Of a stretch of DNA of 64,000 nt, positions 46,412 through 55,542 are shown one piece after another; within the stretch, counting starts at the first letter, position 1, and each line of letters begins with the position of its first letter. This DNA comes from Pseudomonadota bacterium. GTDB taxonomy: Bacteria > Pseudomonadota > Gammaproteobacteria > Eutrophobiales > Eutrophobiaceae. The DNA is taken from contig JABFGI010000002.1 of assembly GCA_013112535.1 (NCBI GenBank), positions 1-64,000 on the forward strand. Reading direction: 5' to 3'. The notes beneath the pieces were generated by a model. The model was not told the DNA's origin, ran no database searches, and worked only from the letters and a program-made list of their open reading frames with translations. A program made the position numbers and the translations under genes.

Positions 46412-49018
46412 ATGAATGACAACCATTCATCATATTTCGATCACAAAATAATCAGTCTGGTTAAATTTGTAGAACATTATCGAATTGCAATTATTTTTGG
46501 TTATTTTGTCCTAACTGTTCTTTCCATTTTTTATATAAAAGATAATCTGGGTGTTAGTACCGACACGACGGATATGTTGTCGGAAGATTTAGCCTGGCGA
46601 AAACTCGATATTGAATATGAAAAAGAATTTCCTCAGTTTACAGATAATCTGCTTATTGTTATTGAATCAGATACACCGGATCAGTCTACGGATACAGCAA
46701 TAAAATTACATTCAGCATTAAAGAACAATCCACTCTTAATCAGTGACATATATTACCCAAATCAACTTCCCTATTTCCGCCAATCTGCTTTTTTATTCCT
46801 TGATACTATTGAATTACAGGATTTAGCAGACCAACTGGCAACGATACAACCTTTTCTGGGAACTTTGTTAGCCGATAAAAACCTGCGTGGTTTATTTGCC
46901 ATGTTAAGCGATGCTATAGAGTTCAAACAGGATGGTGAAGAAATAGATTTAAAACCATTATTGCTTGAAATTAATCGTGCTTTTGAAGATGAAAAATATA
47001 ATGTCTCATGGCAACGCTTGATGAGTACGGATAAAGAGTCAAAATCGATTTATAGAGAATTTATTGTTTTAAGAACACTGGAATCAGATAAAGAGTTTTT
47101 GCCCGGAGAAGACGTCATTAGACATGTGAGTGCAACCATTAACTCACTGGATTTAGACAATGATAGAGTAAAAATACGCATAACCGGCGGCACAGCTCTT
47201 TCTTATGAAGAATTAAAAAGTGTTTCTAATGCAAACATACAAGCAATCTTCATCTCATTCATACTGGTCGCACTTATTTTATTGATTGGCCTTGGTTCAG
47301 TCTGGTTAGTCACTGCATCAATCATTACTTTATTTTTTGGCTTGATCGCAACAACAGCTTTTGCTGCATTAACGGTCGGAGAGTTGAATCTTATCTCGGT
47401 TGCTTTTGCAGTTTTATATATAGGCCTGGGTATCGATTTCACCATACATTTGGCTTTGCGATATCGCGAACAGGCAATTTCAACTGACAAAGATACTAAT
47501 GCATTACAACTGGCAATATCACTTATTTTTCGTTCTCTAATACTTTGTGCTATCACTACAGCGATTGGCTTTTATTCATTTATTCCTACCGATTATCAGG
47601 GCGTTGCAGAATTAGGCTGGATTGCCGGTAGCGGTATGTTTATTAGTATACTGTTCACATTAAGCTTATTACCCGCTTTATTAAGTTTAAAACCCTATCA
47701 GCCCAGGAACAATAGTTATAATAATACCCAGAATACATTGCTTATCACCTTAAGTACTTTACCTTATAAGTATTCAAAACAAATATTGTTATTTACATTG
47801 ATTATTTTAATTGGTTTTATGACACAGCTTCATAAAGTCAATTTTGATGTCAATACACTTAATCTACAGGATCCCGAAAACGAATCTGTACAAACTTATC
47901 GTGATTTAATAAAAGATAGCGATACTTCTCCCTGGAGCAGTATTTTATTAAAACAGAATCGTAATGATGTAATTGCTGCAATTCCGGAACTGGAACAACT
48001 TGATTTAGTCGATGAGGTCATCTGGTTTGAAGACTTATTACCTGCCGATCAGGACGAAAAACTATTCATTATTGATGAAATGAATTTATTCATGGGAGTT
48101 CTTTCTACAGAAGAGTCTCATGATATTAATAATGAAAACAGGATTAACACCTTAAAAAAACTTAAATCACAATTAGACACTTTTTCTGACCCTGAACTGA
48201 ACGCCGAAACCGATAAACTTAATACCAATATTTCAACACTTTTAAATAATAATCCTGATGAGACCCGTCTACTCGCTCTTGAAAAAAGAATGCTGTCCAA
48301 CCTTGATGGAAGAATTCATGCATTGAATGAGGCATTAAATGCAGAATCCGTCGAACTCAATGATATTCCTCTTGAAGTACGTGAGCGTTGGATTAGTCCA
48401 AAGCACTTTAAAATAGAAATTATTCCTAAAGAAGACCTGAATGATAACGAGGCAATGAAACGGTTCGTCACACAGTTACAAAGTTATGATCAGAGTGTTA
48501 TTGGTTCCCCCATAATTAATATTGAAGCTGGTGGCGCAGTCATAACTGCTTTCAAAACGGCATTTAGCTATGCTTTAATTGCGATTGCATTATTACTGAT
48601 ATTTTTAGTAAAACATAAAGTAGATGCTGTAATTATATTGGTTTCAGTATTAGTTGGTGCTGTTTTTACTTTTGGCTTTATGTTGATATTCAATATTCCA
48701 CTTAATTTTGCCAATATTATTGGCTTACCTTTGTTATTGGGAATCGGCGTAGATAGTGGTATTCATATTTCAGATAGATTTCGTCAGGAACAAGGTTCAA
48801 ATAAGAATATATTCATGACCAGTTCATCCCGTGGCGTCATTGTCAGTTCGCTTACCACCATTTGCAGTATCGGCAACCTTGCTTTTTCTTCACATACCGG
48901 AACCGCCAGCATGGGGTTATTATTAACACTGGGGCTTGCCTCAATGATGATATCGACTATGATGATTCTCCCGGCCTTTCTGATATGGCAAAATTCATTA
49001 AAAAAGACTGCTTTATGA
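46412..49018 (+). CDS. hpnN: HpnN: hopanoid-associated RND transporter
   Basis: 868 residues, MMPL/RND superfamily. Two halves each have one N-terminal helix, a large periplasmic loop and a five-helix bundle (about 275-420 and 715-865). The recurring motif GLGIDFTIHLALRYREQ is matched by GIGVDSGIHISDRFRQE in the second half. HpnN moves hopanoids from the inner to the outer membrane. The gene overlaps hpnA by four bases (ATGA). Placement after the cyclase and hpnG supports the specific name over a generic RND exporter. Confidence 0.9.
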   Translation: MNDNHSSYFDHKIISLVKFVEHYRIAIIFGYFVLTVLSIFYIKDNLGVSTDTTDMLSEDLAWRKLDIEYEKEFPQFTDNLLIVIESDTPDQSTDTAIKLHSALKNNPLLISDIYYPNQLPYFRQSAFLFLDTIELQDLADQLATIQPFLGTLLADKNLRGLFAMLSDAIEFKQDGEEIDLKPLLLEINRAFEDEKYNVSWQRLMSTDKESKSIYREFIVLRTLESDKEFLPGEDVIRHVSATINSLDLDNDRVKIRITGGTALSYEELKSVSNANIQAIFISFILVALILLIGLGSVWLVTASIITLFFGLIATTAFAALTVGELNLISVAFAVLYIGLGIDFTIHLALRYREQAISTDKDTNALQLAISLIFRSLILCAITTAIGFYSFIPTDYQGVAELGWIAGSGMFISILFTLSLLPALLSLKPYQPRNNSYNNTQNTLLITLSTLPYKYSKQILLFTLIILIGFMTQLHKVNFDVNTLNLQDPENESVQTYRDLIKDSDTSPWSSILLKQNRNDVIAAIPELEQLDLVDEVIWFEDLLPADQDEKLFIIDEMNLFMGVLSTEESHDINNENRINTLKKLKSQLDTFSDPELNAETDKLNTNISTLLNNNPDETRLLALEKRMLSNLDGRIHALNEALNAESVELNDIPLEVRERWISPKHFKIEIIPKEDLNDNEAMKRFVTQLQSYDQSVIGSPIINIEAGGAVITAFKTAFSYALIAIALLLIFLVKHKVDAVIILVSVLVGAVFTFGFMLIFNIPLNFANIIGLPLLLGIGVDSGIHISDRFRQEQGSNKNIFMTSSSRGVIVSSLTTICSIGNLAFSSHTGTASMGLLLTLGLASMMISTMMILPAFLIWQNSLKKTAL

Positions 49019-50001
49019 AAACATTAGTCACAGGAGCAAATGGTTTTATCGGTTCGGCCGTCGTTCGTTTATTACTGGATAAAGGTGATGACGTACGTGT
49101 TTTAGTTCGCCCTGACTCTGATAGACGTAATTTTGATGGCCTGGATATTGAAATTATCGAAGGTGATTTAACCGATATTGAATCCTTAAAGAGTGCGGTT
49201 ACTGGCTGTAACAATCTATATCATCTCGCTGCTGATTATCGTTTATGGATACCGGATCCGGATAATATGTACAAAGTTAATGTTGATGGCACACGCGATC
49301 TGATTATCGAAGCCACTGAGGCAGGTGTCGAAAAAATTGTTTATACCAGCAGTGTTGCAACCTTAGGTCTTAATGAAAATGGCACACCGGCTGACGAATC
49401 GACACCTGTATCAATAGAAGATATGACCGGCCACTATAAACGTTCAAAATTTTTGGCTGAGGAGGAAGTTAATAAGTTGATAAAAGAACGATCCTGCCCG
49501 GTCATTACTGTTAATCCTTCAACCCCTGTTGGTCCAAGAGATATCAAACCAACACCCACTGGAAAAATCGTGCTCGATACAATCCGTAAACGTATGCCAG
49601 CTTATGTCAATACCGGTTTAAATATTGTACATGTTGATGATGTTGCCAGAGGGCATCTACTGGCAATGAATAAAGGTGAAATTGGAGAGCGTTACATTCT
49701 TGGCGGCGACAATATGACACTGGCTTCGATACTGGAATATATCTGCATCAGCCAGGATATGTCACCACCAACAATTAAATTACCTCACAATCTGGTATTA
49801 CCCATAGCGTGGTTTATGGAACGCATTGCTGATATCACACATAAAGAACCCAGAGCGACTGTCGATAGTGTCAATATGTCTAAAAAGATGATGTTTTTTT
49901 CAAGTGATAAAGCAAAAGATAAACTGGGGTATCAATCACGTCCTGGAGTTGAAGGTCTTAAAGATGCGATTGACTGGTTTAATAAAGAAAACTACTCTTA
50001 A
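49015..50001 (+). CDS. hpnA: HpnA: hopanoid-associated NAD-dependent sugar epimerase/dehydratase
   Basis: 328 residues from the ATG at 49015, which overlaps the hpnN stop; a longer reading from 48862 would run inside hpnN and lacks the normal N-terminus. The extended SDR fold starts MKTLVTGANGFIGS, followed by GDLTD, YHLAADYRLW, YTSSVATLG and the catalytic HYKRSK (YxxxK). HpnA occurs widely in hopanoid clusters, but its exact substrate is not established to my knowledge. It is the last gene of the plus-strand hopanoid block. Confidence 0.88.
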   Translation: MKTLVTGANGFIGSAVVRLLLDKGDDVRVLVRPDSDRRNFDGLDIEIIEGDLTDIESLKSAVTGCNNLYHLAADYRLWIPDPDNMYKVNVDGTRDLIIEATEAGVEKIVYTSSVATLGLNENGTPADESTPVSIEDMTGHYKRSKFLAEEEVNKLIKERSCPVITVNPSTPVGPRDIKPTPTGKIVLDTIRKRMPAYVNTGLNIVHVDDVARGHLLAMNKGEIGERYILGGDNMTLASILEYICISQDMSPPTIKLPHNLVLPIAWFMERIADITHKEPRATVDSVNMSKKMMFFSSDKAKDKLGYQSRPGVEGLKDAIDWFNKENYS

Positions 50002-50198
50002 AAACTTGTTAAAAAACACTATTTTTTAAGCTAGGATGCGCCTTCCATAGCGCGTATTCGTCCGTAACCGTATCCATTCAATTCATCACGTCCTTGTAGG
50101 TATAACAATAAGTGTATTAATTGCGGATAGATATTATCGCAAAAGATGAAATTTTTAGCGCAAGTATCTACCCAAAAACAAGGAGATTTTTGATGTTG

Positions 50199-51869
50199 TT
50201 AAAACAAGAAATATGACAAGGAAATAATAAAGACGATCATGATCAATCCCATGCCCATGGCTAGGGAAAAACGAATATTTAAAATACCATCTATATAATA
50301 TCCAGGCTTTAAAGCTGAGACTTTTTTACTTAACTTGCTTTGAAAGTTACAAAGGCTCGTCAAAATAAAGATTGAGATCATTTTAGCTAATTTTCTATAA
50401 AACCAGTCAAAATCCAGACTAATGGTTAGTGTCCTTTTCATTAATGGCAACAAGACAAAGAAAGCCAGACCTGAAAACAGTAACAGTTGAAGTTGCGTCA
50501 ACGTATGTGCTGCTGTGTATGGCACATAATTCACTTCATAAGGTAGCATCCCATATAGAAAATCGGGAAATATTCCTATCAAAATACAGACTGCAGCAAA
50601 AAATATCATTGCCATTTGCATATTAATTGGCGGTTCATCGGGCCTTAATCCACTGTCCTTTTGAAAGAAAACAAACCACGGAAATTTAATGCCCGCATGT
50701 AAAAACACACCGGCAGATGCAGCTTGCAATAATAACCAGACCCATAAGAGATGTTCATCCACTGAAGCCTGTGTCACCATCGATTTACTGACAAAACCGG
50801 ATGTTAATGGAAATGACGAGATCGCCAAGGCACCGATAATTCCACAAACAGCCGTTACCGGCATAGACTGTATCAGACCACCTAAATCTGTACATTTACG
50901 TTTGCCGGTCATATATAAAACTGAACCAGCAGACATTAATAATAGTGCCTTATAGATAATGTGTGTGAACGCATGAGCCGCGGCACCATTTAATGCCATT
51001 TCGGTACCGATGCCTATTCCGACTACCATGAAACCAACCTGGTTAATAATGCTATAAGCAAGAATACGACGCATATCGTTTTCAAGCAACGCATATATGA
51101 TCCCGTAAAAAATCATGAATAAACCGATGTAAACCAGCAATTCTGTTCCCGGGAAACCTCTTAACAAAACGTACACTGCTGTTTTAGTGGTAAAGGCACT
51201 TAAAAAAACAGTACCGCTAAATGATGCTTCAGGATAGGCATCGGCTAACCAGGCTGTTAAAGGTGGTGCGCCAGCATTTAATAAAAAACCACAAAGTATT
51301 AACCATGTACCAATACTATTCGGCTGCATCGCTGTAAATAATATTGAACCTGTCTCATTAACATAGGCAGAAATACCACACATCAATATGACACCACCTA
51401 ACAGGTGAATCACAATGTAGCGCATACCGGCACGCCAGGAATATTCCGTTTGTACAGACCAGATAATCAACGTTGAAGCTAATGCCATTAACTCCCAGAA
51501 TATAAACAAGCTCAGTAAATCGCCTGCCAGCACAACAGACATCGCACCACCGGCGTAAACAAAGGCCGCTGCTAATTCTTTCGATTTAGCTTGCTTGCAA
51601 CAAAACAAACTTCCTGTAAAAACAGTAATTGCAAAAACAGTAATAAATATCCGACTTAATGCATCAAGGTTGATTAACGTCAATTCATAATCGAGATATT
51701 GAATAGAACAAGCCGTACCAAATGACATATTCCAGATACTTATCAAGGCAACACAGGGAATTAATAAAACAAACAGTGTTCTTCTTGTCCCTTGTAAAAA
51801 AGGGATGATGAGGCCCGATAAGATCAATAACAATCCAGGATGAAAAAGACTACACGTCATAATAATCAT
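50199..51869 (-). CDS. Proton-translocating antiporter subunit, MrpD/NuoM-like (third paralogue)
   Basis: 556 residues with about 14 or more hydrophobic helices, Proton_antipo_M family. The conserved channel residues remain: Glu in LFIFWELMALAS and Lys in HAFTHIIYKALLLMSAGS, plus the SSFPLTSGFVSKSMV helix. The C-terminal part beyond about residue 450 is longer than in the two paralogues upstream and ends in extra helices. Its start overlaps the small membrane gene by 20 bases. It is the last gene of the antiporter run, so it would join the same membrane complex. Direction of ion exchange cannot be read from sequence. Confidence 0.85.
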   Translation of the reverse strand: MIIMTCSLFHPGLLLILSGLIIPFLQGTRRTLFVLLIPCVALISIWNMSFGTACSIQYLDYELTLINLDALSRIFITVFAITVFTGSLFCCKQAKSKELAAAFVYAGGAMSVVLAGDLLSLFIFWELMALASTLIIWSVQTEYSWRAGMRYIVIHLLGGVILMCGISAYVNETGSILFTAMQPNSIGTWLILCGFLLNAGAPPLTAWLADAYPEASFSGTVFLSAFTTKTAVYVLLRGFPGTELLVYIGLFMIFYGIIYALLENDMRRILAYSIINQVGFMVVGIGIGTEMALNGAAAHAFTHIIYKALLLMSAGSVLYMTGKRKCTDLGGLIQSMPVTAVCGIIGALAISSFPLTSGFVSKSMVTQASVDEHLLWVWLLLQAASAGVFLHAGIKFPWFVFFQKDSGLRPDEPPINMQMAMIFFAAVCILIGIFPDFLYGMLPYEVNYVPYTAAHTLTQLQLLLFSGLAFFVLLPLMKRTLTISLDFDWFYRKLAKMISIFILTSLCNFQSKLSKKVSALKPGYYIDGILNIRFSLAMGMGLIMIVFIISLSYFLF

Positions 51870-52089
51870 CCTTACGTTTAATCAAGTAGCCCAATACTTT
51901 TGCGAATATCACCATTGCAACACAAGTAAGAAAACCATAAAAAGCATGAAAACCAAACAAACCTTCTATTTCAAAATGTGGATGTAAAGTTACAAATATT
52001 TCAGCCAATATTGTTAAAACCAGAATAATAATGGCACTTATCCATAATTTTTTAATTGAGGATTTTCTATAAAACCAGTTCTGGTTCAT
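51850..52089 (-). CDS. Small two-helix membrane protein of the antiporter cluster
   Basis: 79 residues with two membrane helices (about 14-34 and 48-67) joined by a loop HPHFEIEGLFGFHAFYGF, and a charged tail KRKDDYYDV. It overlaps both neighbours (4 bases with the upstream MrpD-like gene, 20 bases with the downstream one), which argues for a real, cotranslated subunit. I recall similar small proteins in other incomplete Mrp-like clusters but know no function. It may replace one of the missing small Mrp subunits (E, F, G). Confidence 0.75.
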   Translation of the reverse strand: MNQNWFYRKSSIKKLWISAIIILVLTILAEIFVTLHPHFEIEGLFGFHAFYGFLTCVAMVIFAKVLGYLIKRKDDYYDV

Positions 52090-53555
52090 ATCATATTACC
52101 TACCAGCATTTTCACCAGTTGCAACGGTATTTCAGGAAATAAAAACAAAACTATTGTCAGTATTGACGTAACAGTTAATGCGAACACCATTGCAAATGGT
52201 GCTTCATGGTAATCAAGCTTCTTACCATCACTCGGCTTTTTGAAAAAAGCTGCATAAACTATCGGCAAAAAATAACCTGCATTCAATAAAGTACTAATGA
52301 TAATTACGGTAATGGCAAACCATGACTCAACAGAAAATGCGCCCTGAAGAATATACCACTTACTCAAAAAGCCGGCTGTTGGTGGAACACCGATCATCGA
52401 TAAACTGGCAATAGCAAATGCGCCCATGGTCCATGGCATTACTTTTCCTATACCATCCAATTCACTGACTGCTGTTTTTTTAGTTGCGGTATAGATTGAA
52501 CCGGCAGCAAAGAACAAGGTGATTTTGCCAAAAGCATGCGCAAGTATATGCAGCGCTGCACCCATAATAGAGATGGGGGCTAATAATGCCGTTGCTAAAA
52601 TAACATAGGATAATTGACTAATAGTCGAATAAGCCAAACGACGTTTCAAGTTATCGGCTTGTAAAGCAATAATTGAAGCAACAATAATCGTGACACCTGC
52701 CAGATAAAGCAAAAGATTGAAATCGACCACTTCGGCTAGTAATGCCGGACTAAAGATATAAGTCACAATCTTAACAATACTGAAAACACCTGCTTTTACA
52801 ACAGCGACAGCATGCAATAAAGCACTAACAGGTGTTGGTGCAACCATTGCTGCGGGCAACCAGCGATGCATCGGCATCAATGCCGCTTTACCTATACCAT
52901 ATGAAAACAACATTAATAAAATGAATATCACACAATGATTCATCTCGTTATCTAGTATGCCGCCACTAGTAAACTCTGTGTTTCCTGCCAGAACACTCGT
53001 CCAGATAATAGCCGGCAGAAAAAAGCAAATAGAGGTTGAAAGTAAAATACCGAGATAAGCACGACCAGCACGCATTGCATCTTCACTGCCTTTATGTGTT
53101 ACCAAAGGATATGTAGATAATGTTAAAGCTTCATAAAAAATAAATAACGTAATCAAGTTTGCTGAAAAAGCTATACCAATCGTACTTGCAATAGCAACAG
53201 CAAAACAAATATAAAAACGGGTTTGGTGTTTTTCATTATTGCCACGCATATAACCTATGGAATAAATAGAATTAATTAACCATAAGAAAGAAGCAATACA
53301 GGCAAACAACATCCCCAGAGGCTCTATTTTAAAATGTATCGCAAGACCTGGTAAAAACTTCAGAAGAAATAATTGTGGCTGATCGCCTGCTAGCACTATT
53401 TGCAATAAATTATAAACGACAAATATTAGACAAACAGAACTCAATAACGTCCCTGTTTCCCTGAGATTCACATTATTATGTGTCACAGCAATTAATATTG
53501 CCGCCACTGTGGGAATACACAAAGCCAATATAATTAATAATTGATCAGTCATCAT
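52086..53555 (-). CDS. Proton-translocating antiporter subunit, MrpD/NuoM-like (second paralogue)
   Basis: 489 residues, about 14 membrane helices. The conserved channel Glu is in LFIFYEALTLSTYPLV and the Lys in HILAHAFGKITLFFAAGSIY. LMPMHRWLPAAMVAPTPVSALLHA and MIGVPPTAGFLSKWYIL are typical of the family. It overlaps the preceding paralogue at one base and the next small gene by four. The conserved residues suggest a working proton path. Confidence 0.88.
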   Translation of the reverse strand: MMTDQLLIILALCIPTVAAILIAVTHNNVNLRETGTLLSSVCLIFVVYNLLQIVLAGDQPQLFLLKFLPGLAIHFKIEPLGMLFACIASFLWLINSIYSIGYMRGNNEKHQTRFYICFAVAIASTIGIAFSANLITLFIFYEALTLSTYPLVTHKGSEDAMRAGRAYLGILLSTSICFFLPAIIWTSVLAGNTEFTSGGILDNEMNHCVIFILLMLFSYGIGKAALMPMHRWLPAAMVAPTPVSALLHAVAVVKAGVFSIVKIVTYIFSPALLAEVVDFNLLLYLAGVTIIVASIIALQADNLKRRLAYSTISQLSYVILATALLAPISIMGAALHILAHAFGKITLFFAAGSIYTATKKTAVSELDGIGKVMPWTMGAFAIASLSMIGVPPTAGFLSKWYILQGAFSVESWFAITVIIISTLLNAGYFLPIVYAAFFKKPSDGKKLDYHEAPFAMVFALTVTSILTIVLFLFPEIPLQLVKMLVGNMI

Positions 53556-55039
53556 TATTTTCTAAATAAATCATTGGCTATGGCATTAGCCAGTTCGACA
53601 TTGAAAGAAGAATCCAGACCAAAATAAATATTGGCAATAACAAAGAGAGCTAAAGAGAATAATAACAGGCATGGCGTTTTTTGATCTTCGTTTAACGCTA
53701 CCAGCTCTTTTTCTGATGATTTAAAATAAGATGCTTCGATGAATTTCCATATATAAATAATGGCTAATACAGACGAAAAAACAATAACGACCACAAGGCC
53801 CCAATAACCTGACTGAAGAGATGCTTTAATTAAATACCATTTACTAATAAAGCCGGCAGTCATCGGCACACCAATTAAACTTAAACCGGATACCAGGAAA
53901 GCTGATGTGAGCAAGGGTAGTTTTTTAGCCAGACCGGCAAGCTGAATAATAGAATCCGTCTTACAATAAAAGATAATAGTAACTACAGATAAAAACAGCG
54001 CTACTTTAATAATGGCATGATTAAAAACATGTATCAGTCCTGCGGCTAAACCTGCTTCCGTTGCCAATGAAATACCCAATAACATATAACCCAACTGGGC
54101 TATGCTGGAATAAGCCAGTAAGCGTTTCAGACTGTCTTGCTTAATCGCCAGATATGAACCATATAAAATACCAGCACAGGCAAACATCATTAATAAATTG
54201 TTAAAAGTTCCTCCATTTATAGCCGTATCGTAACCAAAAATAGAAAATATAAATCGTATCAATACATAGATAAAAACTTTTGTCGTTGTCCCTGCGAGAA
54301 AAGTTGACACTATTGAAGGAGAATAACTATAGGCATCCGGTAACCATAAATGTAATGGAAAGATTGCTGCTTTTATTCCTACACCCACAACAAAAAAAAC
54401 CAGTGCTGTTGTCAAGGTTCTGGTATTTTCAACATCAGGCAAACGTTGAAAGATATCATTCATGTTTAGAGTGCCTGTTACAGCATATAACAAACCGACA
54501 GATATCAATATAAAACTGGCGCCAATTGTACCAAAGATAAGATATTTAAAAGCAGCATATAAACAACGTCTGTCACGCCCGATACTAATCATGGCATAAG
54601 ATGATAACGATGCTATTTCTATAAAAACAAATAAGTTAAATGCATCTCCGGTAACAATCACACCTAACAAACCGGTTAGATTTAAAAGAAATGCCGTATA
54701 AAACAGGTAAAGTCGATCTGACGAGATTTCATTGGGGATGCTTGATCTTGCACCAAGTAAAACAATTGCAGCAACCCCATTGACAATGAGTAACATAAAT
54801 ACTGTTAACTTATCCAGACGATACTCAATACCCCAGGGACTTAACCAGCCACCAAGGGCATAACTAATCACGCCTTCAGTCATGACTTGGTCATATAAGC
54901 AGGAAGAAATAGCAAGAGACATAAAACAAACCAGTGTCGTCAAGAGCCAGCTCAACGTACCCTGACGTAAAATGACACATAATGGTGCTGCAATCAGAGG
55001 TAAAATAACTTGTAGGACAGGCAGATGAGAACTAATCAC
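53555..55039 (-). CDS. Proton-translocating antiporter subunit, MrpD/NuoN-like (first paralogue)
   Basis: 494 residues, about 14 membrane helices. The conserved Glu is in NLFVFIEIASLSSYAMI and the Lys in HVFNHAIIKVALFLSVV. IFPLHLWLPDAYSYSPSIVSTFLAGTT and LIGVPMTAGFISKWYLI are further family signatures. It starts with a 4-base overlap (ATGA) to the C-type subunit gene. With two more paralogues downstream it forms a three-channel set reminiscent of NuoL-M-N. Confidence 0.88.
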   Translation of the reverse strand: MISSHLPVLQVILPLIAAPLCVILRQGTLSWLLTTLVCFMSLAISSCLYDQVMTEGVISYALGGWLSPWGIEYRLDKLTVFMLLIVNGVAAIVLLGARSSIPNEISSDRLYLFYTAFLLNLTGLLGVIVTGDAFNLFVFIEIASLSSYAMISIGRDRRCLYAAFKYLIFGTIGASFILISVGLLYAVTGTLNMNDIFQRLPDVENTRTLTTALVFFVVGVGIKAAIFPLHLWLPDAYSYSPSIVSTFLAGTTTKVFIYVLIRFIFSIFGYDTAINGGTFNNLLMMFACAGILYGSYLAIKQDSLKRLLAYSSIAQLGYMLLGISLATEAGLAAGLIHVFNHAIIKVALFLSVVTIIFYCKTDSIIQLAGLAKKLPLLTSAFLVSGLSLIGVPMTAGFISKWYLIKASLQSGYWGLVVVIVFSSVLAIIYIWKFIEASYFKSSEKELVALNEDQKTPCLLLFSLALFVIANIYFGLDSSFNVELANAIANDLFRK

Positions 55040-55383
55040 TCTATCTCCTGCTGGATTTCGTCATCATCAACCGTACCGAAGGCATGGTACAGTCGAATAA
55101 CAATAGCCAACCCTAATGCTGTTGTCGAAATTCCGACGACAATGGCTGTCAGTATCAATACATGTGGTAATGGGCTTGAGTAGAGCGTGTTTACTTCATT
55201 TAGAATAGGTGCGGTACCCCCGGTAATCTTTCCCATTGAAATAAACAGGATGAAAATAGAGGTCTGAAATATATTAATACCAATTAATTTTTTAACCAGA
55301 TTTTGGTGGGCAATGACAATATAAAGCCCGATCATCATTAATATGACGACTACCCAGTAATTAAATGTCCCCAGAAAATCCAT
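55036..55383 (-). CDS. MrpC/NuoK-like antiporter subunit
   Basis: 115 residues, three membrane helices (about 10-30, 35-55, 72-98). SSPLPHVLILTAIVVGISTT is the usual MrpC signature, followed by an acidic tail. In Mrp complexes subunit C is equivalent to NuoK and sits next to D. It is the first gene of the run, preceded by a terminator and nhaD, so a promoter should lie in 55384-55471. No mrpA, B, E, F or G gene is seen on either side. Confidence 0.88.
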   Translation of the reverse strand: MDFLGTFNYWVVVILMMIGLYIVIAHQNLVKKLIGINIFQTSIFILFISMGKITGGTAPILNEVNTLYSSPLPHVLILTAIVVGISTTALGLAIVIRLYHAFGTVDDDEIQQEIE

Positions 55384-55471
55384 CCTGATTATAAAAACCT
55401 GATTTATTATTTATTTGAGTGAAAAACCCGTGAAAACGAGTGTCTTATTTCAGGCAGGTATTATATAGAAA

Positions 55472-55499
55472 AAAACCGGATGCGTCGGCATCCGGTTTT
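55472..55499 (-). terminator. Rho-independent terminator after nhaD
   Basis: A perfect 12-bp stem AAAACCGGATGC / GCATCCGGTTTT with a 4-base loop (GTCG). On the minus strand it is followed by a run of T, giving a classical intrinsic terminator 43 bases after the nhaD stop. The flanking A and T runs could let it work in both directions. Confidence 0.9.
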
Positions 55500-55542
55500 A
55501 TTAATTAGCAACTTATAGAAAAGACTTTATTTAGTATATTAA

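Noticed and set aside
48862..49014. Longer N-terminus for HpnA
   Set aside because: The extra residues overlap hpnN and do not match the SDR start; the ATG at 49015 gives the standard MKTLVTGANGFIG and the typical ATGA overlap.
50000..50035. Terminator after hpnA (TTAAAAAA...TTTTTTAA)
   Set aside because: The stem has only A-T pairs; such a structure is expected by chance in this AT-rich spacer. The rest of 50002-50198 holds nothing I can support.
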